Source: Alphaproteobacteria bacterium MarineAlpha9_Bin7 (GTDB taxonomy: Bacteria > Pseudomonadota > Alphaproteobacteria > UBA7887). Taken from it: DNA of 15,279 bases. Shown here piece after piece: positions 7,460 through 14,372 of this stretch. Position numbers and translations under genes: made by a program. Numbering within the stretch: position 1 is the first letter of the stretch; every line of letters starts with the position of its first letter. The stretch is taken from positions 1 through 15,279 of the forward strand of contig PTKD01000024.1 of assembly GCA_002938115.1 (NCBI GenBank), in the 5' to 3' direction. Under the pieces are notes generated by a model, which did not search any database, was not told where the DNA came from, and worked only from the letters and a program-made list of their open reading frames with translations.

Positions 7460-9745
7460 ATGAAAAACGAGACGCAAGAGTTTAAATGGGTGGGTAAACG
7501 GCCAATTCGTCCCGACGGTGTTGATAAGGTCACAGGCCGGGCCAAATTCGGTGCAGACATGCACCTCCCAGGCATGTTGATAGGACGTGTTCTGAGAAGC
7601 CCCCATGCCCACGCCCGTATCCGCTCGATTGATACAACGAAGGCAGCATCCCTGCCGGGTGTAAAAGCGGTCGTTACAGGCAGCGATTTCCCACCACCAC
7701 CTCCGCCCGTATGGCAAGCTGCTGGCGAAGTGCCAGTCAACTTCCGTGATTTGGCCCGGAATGTAATGGCGCGTGATAAGGCGCTATATGACGGCCACGC
7801 AGTCGCCGCGGTGGCAGCAACTAGCGCGGCAATCGCTGAGGAAGCAATCGACCTCATTGAAGTTGATTACGAGGTCTTGCCGCATGTTATCGATGTCAAA
7901 GCAGCAATGAAACCAGATGCTCCGTTGCTCCACGATGACCTCTTTACCGACGGCGTTTCGCCGAAGCCCGACAAACCATCCAATATCGCGAAGCGCATGG
8001 AGTTTGCCGTTGGCGATATCGAAGCTGGATTTTCCAAAGCTGACGTGGTGATAGAACGCGAATTCACAACCAAGCCGGTCCATCAAGGATACATCGAGCC
8101 ACACGCTTGCGTCGTTGATTCTTCCGAAGATGGAAGACTCTTTATCCATTGCAGCAGCCAGGGCCAGTTTATGGTCCGCCAATTTTGCGCACGCGTTCTC
8201 GATGTCGAAATTTCAAAAGTGACGGTGGTGCCAGCCGAGATTGGCGGCGGATTTGGGGGGAAAACCACTGTTTATCTTGAGCCTACCGCAGGGCTGCTTT
8301 CTCGAATCACGGGGCGACCAGTAAAAATGGTCATGAGCCGAACAGAAGTATTTCGTGCAAGCGGCCCCACCTCAGGCGGGGCCACCAAAATTAAGATTGG
8401 CGCTACCAAGGATGGGACTATTACTGCAGCTCAAGCGACACTAGCTTATCAAGCCGGTGCATTTCCGGGCTCACCGATCGGTCCAGGATGTATGTGCGCA
8501 TTTGCGCCTTATAACATCCAAAACGTTAATGTGGTCGGACATGATGTGGTTGTAAATCGCCCCAAGGTTGCAGCCTATCGGGCCCCAGGCGCTCCCATTT
8601 CCGAGTTTGGCGTCGAATGTGTCATCGATGAAATTGCCGAAAAACTTAGCATAGACCCAATTGCACTTCGCGAGAAAAACGCCGCACGCCAAGGCACCAA
8701 AGCATATTATGGCCCCACTTTTGGACCAATCGGCTTTGTCGAAACTCTGGAGGCAGCAAAACAACACCCACACTATTCAGCCCCACTCGGAGAAAACCAA
8801 GGGCGAGGGGTAGCTTCCGGATTTTGGTTTAATATAGGCGGTGATTCTAGTGCGAGTGTACACATCAACGAGGATGGCACCGCAACAGTTATAGAGGGTA
8901 ATCCAGACATCGGTGGCAGCCGCGCATCTCTGGCGCAAATGGCAGCCGAGGTGTTAGGGATCGACTACGACAAAATACGCATCACGGTCGCGGATACCAG
9001 TTCGGTTGGCTACAACTTTCTGACAGGAGGAAGTCGGGTCACCTTCGCGAGCGGCAAAGCAGTTATAGAGGCTGCCAATGGTGCCATTTCGGAATTATGC
9101 GCCCGCGCAGCCAAACTATGGGAGATTGATGCAGACGCGGTGGAGTGGGTCGACGGAGAAGCGCGCCCGGCGGGAGATAACGCAGGAGATTTTGAGCCAA
9201 TGCCATTAAGCACCATCGCCGGTGCTTCCGGCAAAACTGGTGGGCCAATCAGCGGCCACGCTTCGCTGAACGTAAAGGGCGCCGGACCAGGCTTCGGGAC
9301 ACATATTTGCGATGTGGAGGTTGACCAAGAAACGGGCAGAGTGTCGGTCATTCGTTACACCGCCGTCCAGGACGTGGGACGCGCGATTCACCCGGGCTAC
9401 GTCGAAGGACAGCTTCAGGGCGGCGTGGCTCAGGGCGTAGGATGGGCTTTAAATGAAGAGTATATTTACGATAAGGATGGACGACTCGATAACCCTGGTT
9501 TTCTTGATTACCGAGTGCCAGTGGCATCAGATCTACCAATGATTGATACAGTATTGGTAGAAGTGCCCAATCCCAACCATCCCTACGGGGTTCGCGGGGT
9601 GGGTGAGGTGCCAATCATTCCACCGATGGCGGCGGTAGCTAATGCCATCTCTGACGCGCTAGGAGTCCGATTGAAAGACCTCCCGATGTCTCCGCCAAAA
9701 GTCTTAGCGAGCCTCAGCAACGGGGGCAGTAGGACACCCTCTTAA
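7460..9745 (+). CDS. Molybdenum hydroxylase molybdopterin-binding large subunit (CoxL/XdhA-like)
   Basis: The 761-residue catalytic subunit hydroxylates its substrate with water-derived oxygen at a molybdenum cofactor. The order of elements is an N-terminal a/b hammerhead domain (RPDGVDKVTGRAKFGAD), then the cofactor loop IGGGFGGKT (261-269), the active-site loop AYRAPGAP (372-379), DIGGSRASLAQ (about 483-493), and RGVGEVP (712-718) with the catalytic glutamate at 716. The active-site loop differs from AYxCSFR of form I CO dehydrogenase and from AYRGAGR of form II, so this is not a CO dehydrogenase. Other members oxidise N-heterocycles, aldehydes or aromatic acyl-CoAs. The frame stays open back to a GTG or similar codon at 7280, but the ATG at 7460 is chosen: it follows the small-subunit stop by 2 bases with AGGGA upstream. 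Its MoaD-like neighbour starts 2 bases after its stop. Confidence 0.95.
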   Translation: MKNETQEFKWVGKRPIRPDGVDKVTGRAKFGADMHLPGMLIGRVLRSPHAHARIRSIDTTKAASLPGVKAVVTGSDFPPPPPPVWQAAGEVPVNFRDLARNVMARDKALYDGHAVAAVAATSAAIAEEAIDLIEVDYEVLPHVIDVKAAMKPDAPLLHDDLFTDGVSPKPDKPSNIAKRMEFAVGDIEAGFSKADVVIEREFTTKPVHQGYIEPHACVVDSSEDGRLFIHCSSQGQFMVRQFCARVLDVEISKVTVVPAEIGGGFGGKTTVYLEPTAGLLSRITGRPVKMVMSRTEVFRASGPTSGGATKIKIGATKDGTITAAQATLAYQAGAFPGSPIGPGCMCAFAPYNIQNVNVVGHDVVVNRPKVAAYRAPGAPISEFGVECVIDEIAEKLSIDPIALREKNAARQGTKAYYGPTFGPIGFVETLEAAKQHPHYSAPLGENQGRGVASGFWFNIGGDSSASVHINEDGTATVIEGNPDIGGSRASLAQMAAEVLGIDYDKIRITVADTSSVGYNFLTGGSRVTFASGKAVIEAANGAISELCARAAKLWEIDADAVEWVDGEARPAGDNAGDFEPMPLSTIAGASGKTGGPISGHASLNVKGAGPGFGTHICDVEVDQETGRVSVIRYTAVQDVGRAIHPGYVEGQLQGGVAQGVGWALNEEYIYDKDGRLDNPGFLDYRVPVASDLPMIDTVLVEVPNPNHPYGVRGVGEVPIIPPMAAVANAISDALGVRLKDLPMSPPKVLASLSNGGSRTPS

Positions 9746-9747
9746 AG

Positions 9748-9996
9748 ATGGCTAAAGTTGTAATTCCCGCCGGTTTGAGTCAACAATTTACTGGCGGGAA
9801 GTCGGAATTTGAAATTAATGCAAAGACTGTACGAGCCGTTATTCGTTGCCTAGACAAGGATTTCCCTGGAATAGGTAAGGCTATAGAGATCGACATGGCC
9901 GTGGCCGTCGACGGGGAAATATATCACGACCCTCTCCTAGAATCCGTTGCTCCGGACAGTGAGGTTTATTTCTTACCCCGCATTGGTGGCGGCTAA
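9748..9996 (+). CDS. MoaD/ThiS-like sulfur-carrier protein
   Basis: An 82-residue protein with the beta-grasp pattern of MoaD/ThiS: a first strand (KVVIPAGL), a helix rich in charged residues (TVRAVIRCLDKDFPGI), a strand with AVAVDGEIY, then the acidic loop ESVAPDSEVYFLP and a C-terminal RIGGG. In MoaD and ThiS the final GG is adenylated and thiocarboxylated so that it can donate sulfur, for example to make molybdopterin dithiolene. It starts 2 bases after the large-subunit stop and is the last gene of the operon. A dedicated carrier may help supply cofactor for this hydroxylase; no matching MoaE, ThiF-like or MoeB gene is in the window. It could instead be a structural homologue with a private partner. 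Family assignment is good; the role is inferred. Confidence 0.85.
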   Translation: MAKVVIPAGLSQQFTGGKSEFEINAKTVRAVIRCLDKDFPGIGKAIEIDMAVAVDGEIYHDPLLESVAPDSEVYFLPRIGGG

Positions 9997-10220
9997 ATTT
10001 TCCGTTAGCCCTATTTTTTCGCGGCCAAAAACGCGGGGTGGTTTCCGGAATTATGCGGCCGACTTCCAGCCCACATACAGACAGAAAGTTGACCCATTGC
10101 CATCCTTTTTTGGTGCCGATTAGATCAGCGCGACCCAAAAACTTTTCGAGGGTAAAAAACAGCCAACCCAAGACGCATACTCAGCCGTCAATGTAACGAA
10201 CTGTAATGCAGTGATACTTC

Positions 10221-11492
10221 CTAGGCAGCGTCTGAAAATACCACCTTAGACGGTTCAGATAGGATTTCCATCCGATCCTCACCACGCACTTCTTCAAGTA
10301 ACGGAGTAGACACCTCAATCTCTGCCAACTTTAAAGTATTGCGAATCCTCACGATCCGAGCATCCTCCGGCTGCACACCAATCAGAGTCTTCACCGCCAG
10401 CCGAACCGCGTCCCGACCTGTTTTCATTGGAATCGGAATTCGCGCACCTTCCAAATAGGTGCTGGTCACTGTGTTCGCATAAGTCGCAGCAAAGTCGACA
10501 CGGCCCAAAAGACGGTGAGTTATTACATCGGCCGAACCGATACCGGTCGCATTCCCCTTCGTCGCATCTGTGACATCAAGGATTACCATTTTTTTAACTC
10601 GGGGCAACTCGAAGCCAGGAGAATTTCGATGCCCAGTGACATTGGGATCGCAGCCGGCCCCACTAATCTCTTTACCGATTTCATCAATAACTAGCACATC
10701 GATATCATCGATATAGATTCTCGCCATCAACTCCTTGGCGCGAGACTGCAACGCCGGCTCCCGTGCAAACAGCGTCTCTGCAGGCATTGCTTCAACAATC
10801 GCTGTATCGTCGTGCGCATCCTCAACCATTCCCACTCCAAAAAGAAACGGTATATGTTCCATCAGAGCGCCTGCCGCACGAGGCAACACCTCCCCGAAAT
10901 TTTCCATTGGATGGCCGCCATGTATTGCGGTCGCTCCGTTAATCTTACCCATCCCGATGATCATCATCTTGATCACACCGCTTTCCACCGGTCCTCGAAA
11001 ACTGGTGTGCGGCTTAACACGATTTATCAGAACTACGCCGTCCGCCTCGTGTGCGAAGCGATCCATATGGATGGCCGTACCATCATCAAGCTCCGTAACC
11101 AAAATCGTGTCCATGGTTGCCCGAACCGGAGCTCCGACGGCAGATTCTGTCACGCCATATCCAGCAAGAAGCGCAGCCTGCGCATCAGCGGTACCCCCCG
11201 CGTGACTCCCCATGGCAGGGAAAACAAAGGGGTCGGCGCCCTGGGCCTTTAACGAGCCAATTAGTGCGCGCACTGCTACATCAATATTTGCTACGCCACG
11301 GCTACCAACACCCACGGCAATTTTAGCGCCGGGTTTGACCTTGGCCATTATTTCTGGACGAGCAAGTTCATCTGTTACAGCTTTGGCGACGTCGTCGACG
11401 CCATGGTGCTCGAACAATTGTCGCACACGTGCCATTTGCGGTAGCTCAAATCCAAGGCCGCCCGCAATATTAAATTGAAGGTCTTCACGCAC
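10221..11492 (-). CDS. LarA-superfamily (nickel-pincer type) isomerase-like protein
   Basis: A 423-residue protein resembling the lactate racemase LarA superfamily, whose members use a nickel-pincer nucleotide bound covalently to lysine to move hydride in racemisation or epimerisation of 2-hydroxy acids and sugars. Matching elements are VGVGSRGV (about 60-67), PAMGSHAGGTADAQ with His97, INRVKPHTSF with His162, and GVIKM with Lys175 as the likely cofactor lysine; further on is DEIGKEISGAGCDPNVTG (270-287). The GTG at 11492 is chosen over the longer TTG-started frame at 11591: AAGGGAAGGG lies 8 bases upstream and the extra 33 residues look like leader sequence. No LarB, LarC or LarE maturation gene is nearby. 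It follows the acid-CoA ligase by 141 bases on the same strand. The substrate is unknown. Confidence 0.82.
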   Translation of the reverse strand: MREDLQFNIAGGLGFELPQMARVRQLFEHHGVDDVAKAVTDELARPEIMAKVKPGAKIAVGVGSRGVANIDVAVRALIGSLKAQGADPFVFPAMGSHAGGTADAQAALLAGYGVTESAVGAPVRATMDTILVTELDDGTAIHMDRFAHEADGVVLINRVKPHTSFRGPVESGVIKMMIIGMGKINGATAIHGGHPMENFGEVLPRAAGALMEHIPFLFGVGMVEDAHDDTAIVEAMPAETLFAREPALQSRAKELMARIYIDDIDVLVIDEIGKEISGAGCDPNVTGHRNSPGFELPRVKKMVILDVTDATKGNATGIGSADVITHRLLGRVDFAATYANTVTSTYLEGARIPIPMKTGRDAVRLAVKTLIGVQPEDARIVRIRNTLKLAEIEVSTPLLEEVRGEDRMEILSEPSKVVFSDAA

Positions 11493-11500
11493 GATCTTCG

Positions 11501-11510
11501 CCCTTCCCTT
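11501..11510 (-). promoter_or_regulatory. Ribosome binding site for the LarA-like gene
   Basis: AAGGGAAGGG lies 8 bases before the GTG at 11492. It decides the start in favour of GTG, because no comparable site precedes the upstream TTG. Confidence 0.6.
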
Positions 11511-11633
11511 TGTACATCTACCCACCCCAGCGAGAATGCGGCAGGATTCCGTTTCTATCCTAGCATAATCCCGCGATCCAGAGAAAACCAATGTCGGACT
11601 CCGTGCGCCGGACCTGTTCGGGCATGAGCCCAG

Positions 11634-13112
11634 TCAGTTTCCATCATTCACTTTCTGTACGCGCTGATTACGGAGTTCCGATCGACGGACTTTGCCGGCA
11701 TCATCACGCAGTGAATACGTAACAAATTCATATGTTCGCGGCGTTTTATATCGGACCAGCTGCTTCTCTAGAAAGCCCCTCAGTTCGCCCTCTTCAACCA
11801 GAACAGGCCAGTTATCACGAACCTGAACGATGGCATGAACAATCTGACCGAGATCCTCGTCAGGTAAACCGATAGCGACCGCCGTATCAACCGCAGGGTG
11901 CTCAGCAAGGACAGCCTCAATTTCAGCTGGGTAGATATTTGCACCACCAGAAATGATTAAATCAGTTCGCCGATCAGCCAGATACAAGTAACCGTCCTCA
12001 TCAAGCCACCCCATGTCACCCAGTGTTTCCCATCCACCATCAACCATTTTCGCCTCTGCTCCGATATAATGGTATGTGGTGCCTGGGCCAGTCCCCGGCA
12101 TCAGGTATACTTCCCCTATTTCCCTGGGTTCACAATCTTCACCTTTGGTATTTAGGACACGAACTTTCGCTTCCCTAATAAATTTTCCAACCGATCCCTT
12201 ATGTTGCAACCAATCATCTCCTCTGATCCAAGTAGCACCTGTTCCTTCGGTTCCGCCATAGAGCTCATAAACACGATCCGCACCAAGCCACTCAATCCAC
12301 GCTTCCTTTAACCAAACCGGCATAGGGGAAGCGACATGTCCGACCACTTTAAGGCTGGATAAATCAAATTTATTCCGGATCCCCTCAGGCAAACGCCAGA
12401 TCCGATGCATCATGGTGGGAACCATCATAACCCAGCTGGGCCGGAATTTTTCCACCAGCTGCAGTGTCTCCAACGCATCAAACCGAGACAAGCCGACCAC
12501 GTGATTCCCTCGAAACAAACCATGGTGCGCCATCATAAAGGGCGCATTATGGTAGAGTGGTCCTGGGTTCAGTACACAGGCTCTCTGCGGCATATCGAGC
12601 AGCCAGTCCGTGGGGTCGATTTCAGATGGGGCGTGATCAACGATAATCTTAGGGCGCCCAGTTGACCCACCACTCGACATCGCCTTCCAGTGTTTGGCTA
12701 CAAGGGGAGGAAGCGGCGTGTCCGGATATTTTTGAAGGTCGCATCCAACACCTATCGATGGGTGGCCGGAAATACTAAGAGAGTCCGCACCAATAACTGT
12801 TGTCGGTTTAAGCAACTCAAGAATCGCCTTTAGTTCCATCATTGGCAATCTGGGAGACACAACGTGTGGAGTTGCCCCAAGCTTCCATAGGGAGAAACAC
12901 ACTTCATGAAACAGGGTGCTATTTTCCAGTGCCACGGTGACAAAATCGTTGGGCGACACACCGTGGTCCTTCAGCATTCGTGCGCGACGGTTAGAACGAC
13001 TTTCGAGTTCGGACCACGTGACTTGACCGTCCGGGTAGGTCAAACATGGCTCGTCGGGACCAAACAAGTCCGCATAATGTGATGGGACCAACCCCAAAGA
13101 AATCGTTGCCAT
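11634..13112 (-). CDS. AMP-forming acid-CoA ligase
   Basis: The 492-residue enzyme belongs to the ANL superfamily and activates a carboxylic acid through an acyl-adenylate to its CoA thioester in the cytoplasm. Core motifs are the phosphate loop MSSGGSTGRPK (145-155), YELYGGTEGTG (282-292), the ATP-ribose aspartate in GDMGW (Asp366), ADRRTDLIISGGANIYPAEIE (379-399) and the C-terminal catalytic lysine in DDAGKVRRSEL (Lys474). The SSGGSTGRPK form, with no glycine after the lysine, resembles the bile-acid-CoA-ligase-like branch more than classical FadD. The ATG at 13112 has GAGG 6 bases upstream; a TTG at 13154 would add 14 residues without support. It follows the flavin oxidoreductase by 52 bases and precedes the LarA-like gene, so the three are probably one transcript. 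The acid substrate is not known. Confidence 0.92.
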   Translation of the reverse strand: MATISLGLVPSHYADLFGPDEPCLTYPDGQVTWSELESRSNRRARMLKDHGVSPNDFVTVALENSTLFHEVCFSLWKLGATPHVVSPRLPMMELKAILELLKPTTVIGADSLSISGHPSIGVGCDLQKYPDTPLPPLVAKHWKAMSSGGSTGRPKIIVDHAPSEIDPTDWLLDMPQRACVLNPGPLYHNAPFMMAHHGLFRGNHVVGLSRFDALETLQLVEKFRPSWVMMVPTMMHRIWRLPEGIRNKFDLSSLKVVGHVASPMPVWLKEAWIEWLGADRVYELYGGTEGTGATWIRGDDWLQHKGSVGKFIREAKVRVLNTKGEDCEPREIGEVYLMPGTGPGTTYHYIGAEAKMVDGGWETLGDMGWLDEDGYLYLADRRTDLIISGGANIYPAEIEAVLAEHPAVDTAVAIGLPDEDLGQIVHAIVQVRDNWPVLVEEGELRGFLEKQLVRYKTPRTYEFVTYSLRDDAGKVRRSELRNQRVQKVNDGN

Positions 13113-13118
13113 AGATAT

Positions 13119-13122
13119 CCTC
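13119..13122 (-). promoter_or_regulatory. Ribosome binding site for the acid-CoA ligase
   Basis: GAGG with 6 bases to the ATG at 13112 supports that start over the in-frame TTG at 13154. Confidence 0.55.
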
Positions 13123-13164
13123 AACACACAACATTCTGACTTCTGGCCCACCAAACTCGCTTGA

Positions 13165-14199
13165 TCATGCCACTTCCCGAAGCAAATCCATTATTTGCTC
13201 AAGCATCTCCAGCTGAGCCTTCGTACCGTCCGCATCCAGCCGAAAGGTTAGCGAATTGATACCAGCATCTTTGTAGAGTCTAAATCTCTCAGACACCATT
13301 TGAGGCGTCCCCAGGGCCCCAAACCGGGTAACCATAGCATCTGGAACACGTCGCGCAGCCTCTTCTCGTTTCCCGGCTAACCAAAGCGCCTGAATTGCTT
13401 TTGCATCATCACCAAACCCCGCGCGTCCATATGCATCATTGTAAAAATTTGTGATTGCCGAACCCATCGCACCCATACTGAATGCTACGCCCGGTCGACG
13501 CGCCTCAATCATTCCCTCGACATCTTCGCCGATCGAAACAGGGCAGGCGACGTTAAGCTCGATGTCCCCTAGGGACCGACCGGCCCGCTCTGCTCCGGCT
13601 CGAATATGCGCCAGATGAGCCTCCGCATGGTCTGGGGAAAACGACGTGCCTAGCCAACCGTCTGCTGCGGCCCCAGTGTATTCGAGAGACCTCGGCGCCA
13701 GTGTGGCAAGAAAAATTGGTACCTTCGTTGGAGGAAAATCAAGCCGGATAGCTTTCCCTTCACCTCCCGCTTTAGGAAGTGTGTGCCGCTTGCCTTGATA
13801 GGATATCTTTTCCCCCTTAAACCCCATTCGCACTATTTCCACCGTTTCGCGTAACCGAGTTAACGGCAGATCGTAAGGAACACCGTGCAAACCTTCGACA
13901 ACCTGTGGCCCACTTACACCCAGGCCCAAGGTAAATCTACCATCACTCAATGCCTGCAACGAAAGCGCCGTCATTGCGATCATCGAAGGCACCCGGGCGC
14001 TAATTTGCATAATGCCCGTCCCAAGGCCGATCCGATCAGTCTGGCCAGCTAAAAACGCCAAAGATGTCGCTGCGTCCTGCCCCCAAGCTTCTGCGGACCA
14101 TACTCGGTCGACACCAAGCGTCTCTGCTTGTCGTACAAATTCGACAGTGCTCTTAATATCATGCCGCGCATATCCACCAATAGTGATTGAAGTTTTCAT
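13165..14199 (-). CDS. Luciferase-like (LLM class) flavin-dependent oxidoreductase
   Basis: A 344-residue TIM-barrel protein of the bacterial luciferase-like family, using reduced FMN or F420 as hydride carrier. Family features are the first strand MKTSITIGGY, then GVDRVWSAEAWGQDA (29-43), RIGLGTGIMQISARVPSMIAM (56-76), and the cofactor loop GRFTLGLGVSGPQVVEG (87-103), which is typical of F420- or FMN-linked members; AADGWLGTSF lies in the second half. The ATG at 14199 has GGTGA 6 bases upstream. It is first in the minus-strand unit with the acid-CoA ligase and LarA-like gene, and diverges from the CoA-transferase. A role in oxidising or reducing an acyl or ring intermediate is likely; cofactor and substrate cannot be fixed here. 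Confidence 0.9.
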   Translation of the reverse strand: MKTSITIGGYARHDIKSTVEFVRQAETLGVDRVWSAEAWGQDAATSLAFLAGQTDRIGLGTGIMQISARVPSMIAMTALSLQALSDGRFTLGLGVSGPQVVEGLHGVPYDLPLTRLRETVEIVRMGFKGEKISYQGKRHTLPKAGGEGKAIRLDFPPTKVPIFLATLAPRSLEYTGAAADGWLGTSFSPDHAEAHLAHIRAGAERAGRSLGDIELNVACPVSIGEDVEGMIEARRPGVAFSMGAMGSAITNFYNDAYGRAGFGDDAKAIQALWLAGKREEAARRVPDAMVTRFGALGTPQMVSERFRLYKDAGINSLTFRLDADGTKAQLEMLEQIMDLLREVA

Positions 14200-14203
14200 C
14201 CGA

Positions 14204-14216
14204 TATCACCGTGATA
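14204..14216. promoter_or_regulatory. Possible operator palindrome
   Basis: TATCAC-C-GTGATA is a perfect 6-base inverted repeat around one base, lying just upstream of the flavin oxidoreductase start and covering its ribosome binding site. The single-base centre fits a protein-binding DNA site better than an RNA hairpin. A second palindrome, TGTTGCAACA, is at 14270-14279 in the same divergent gap. No regulator gene is in the window. Confidence 0.33.
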
Positions 14217-14372
14217 GTCCTCCCGGAACAAATATTTCATTTGGGTCCCAACCTACAAGTGGACCAACCTGTTGCAACAAACAATTTGCTAATAAAGCCA
14301 CAATAGATCACGGTCGTTATGGATTCCTGACCCTAGATCCAGTCGCCGATCAGGCCAAAGCGCGAGAACACC

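Noticed and set aside
6121..9745. CO dehydrogenase (coxMSL)
   Set aside because: The gene order fits, but the large subunit lacks the AYxCSFR loop required for form I CO dehydrogenase.
9881..10171. A 96-codon minus-strand ORF between the MoaD-like and LarA-like genes
   Set aside because: It overlaps the end of the MoaD-like gene in antisense and has no recognisable motif.
9997..10220. Transcription terminator for the convergent operons
   Set aside because: CGCG/CGCG and ACCC/GGGT short repeats occur, but none forms a GC-rich stem followed by a uracil run on either strand. The 224-base gap holds nothing else I can recognise.
11620..11631. GGGC-ATGA-GCCC hairpin just after the acid-CoA ligase stop, as a terminator
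   Set aside because: The stem is only 4 pairs and no T-run follows, so read-through into the LarA-like gene is more likely.
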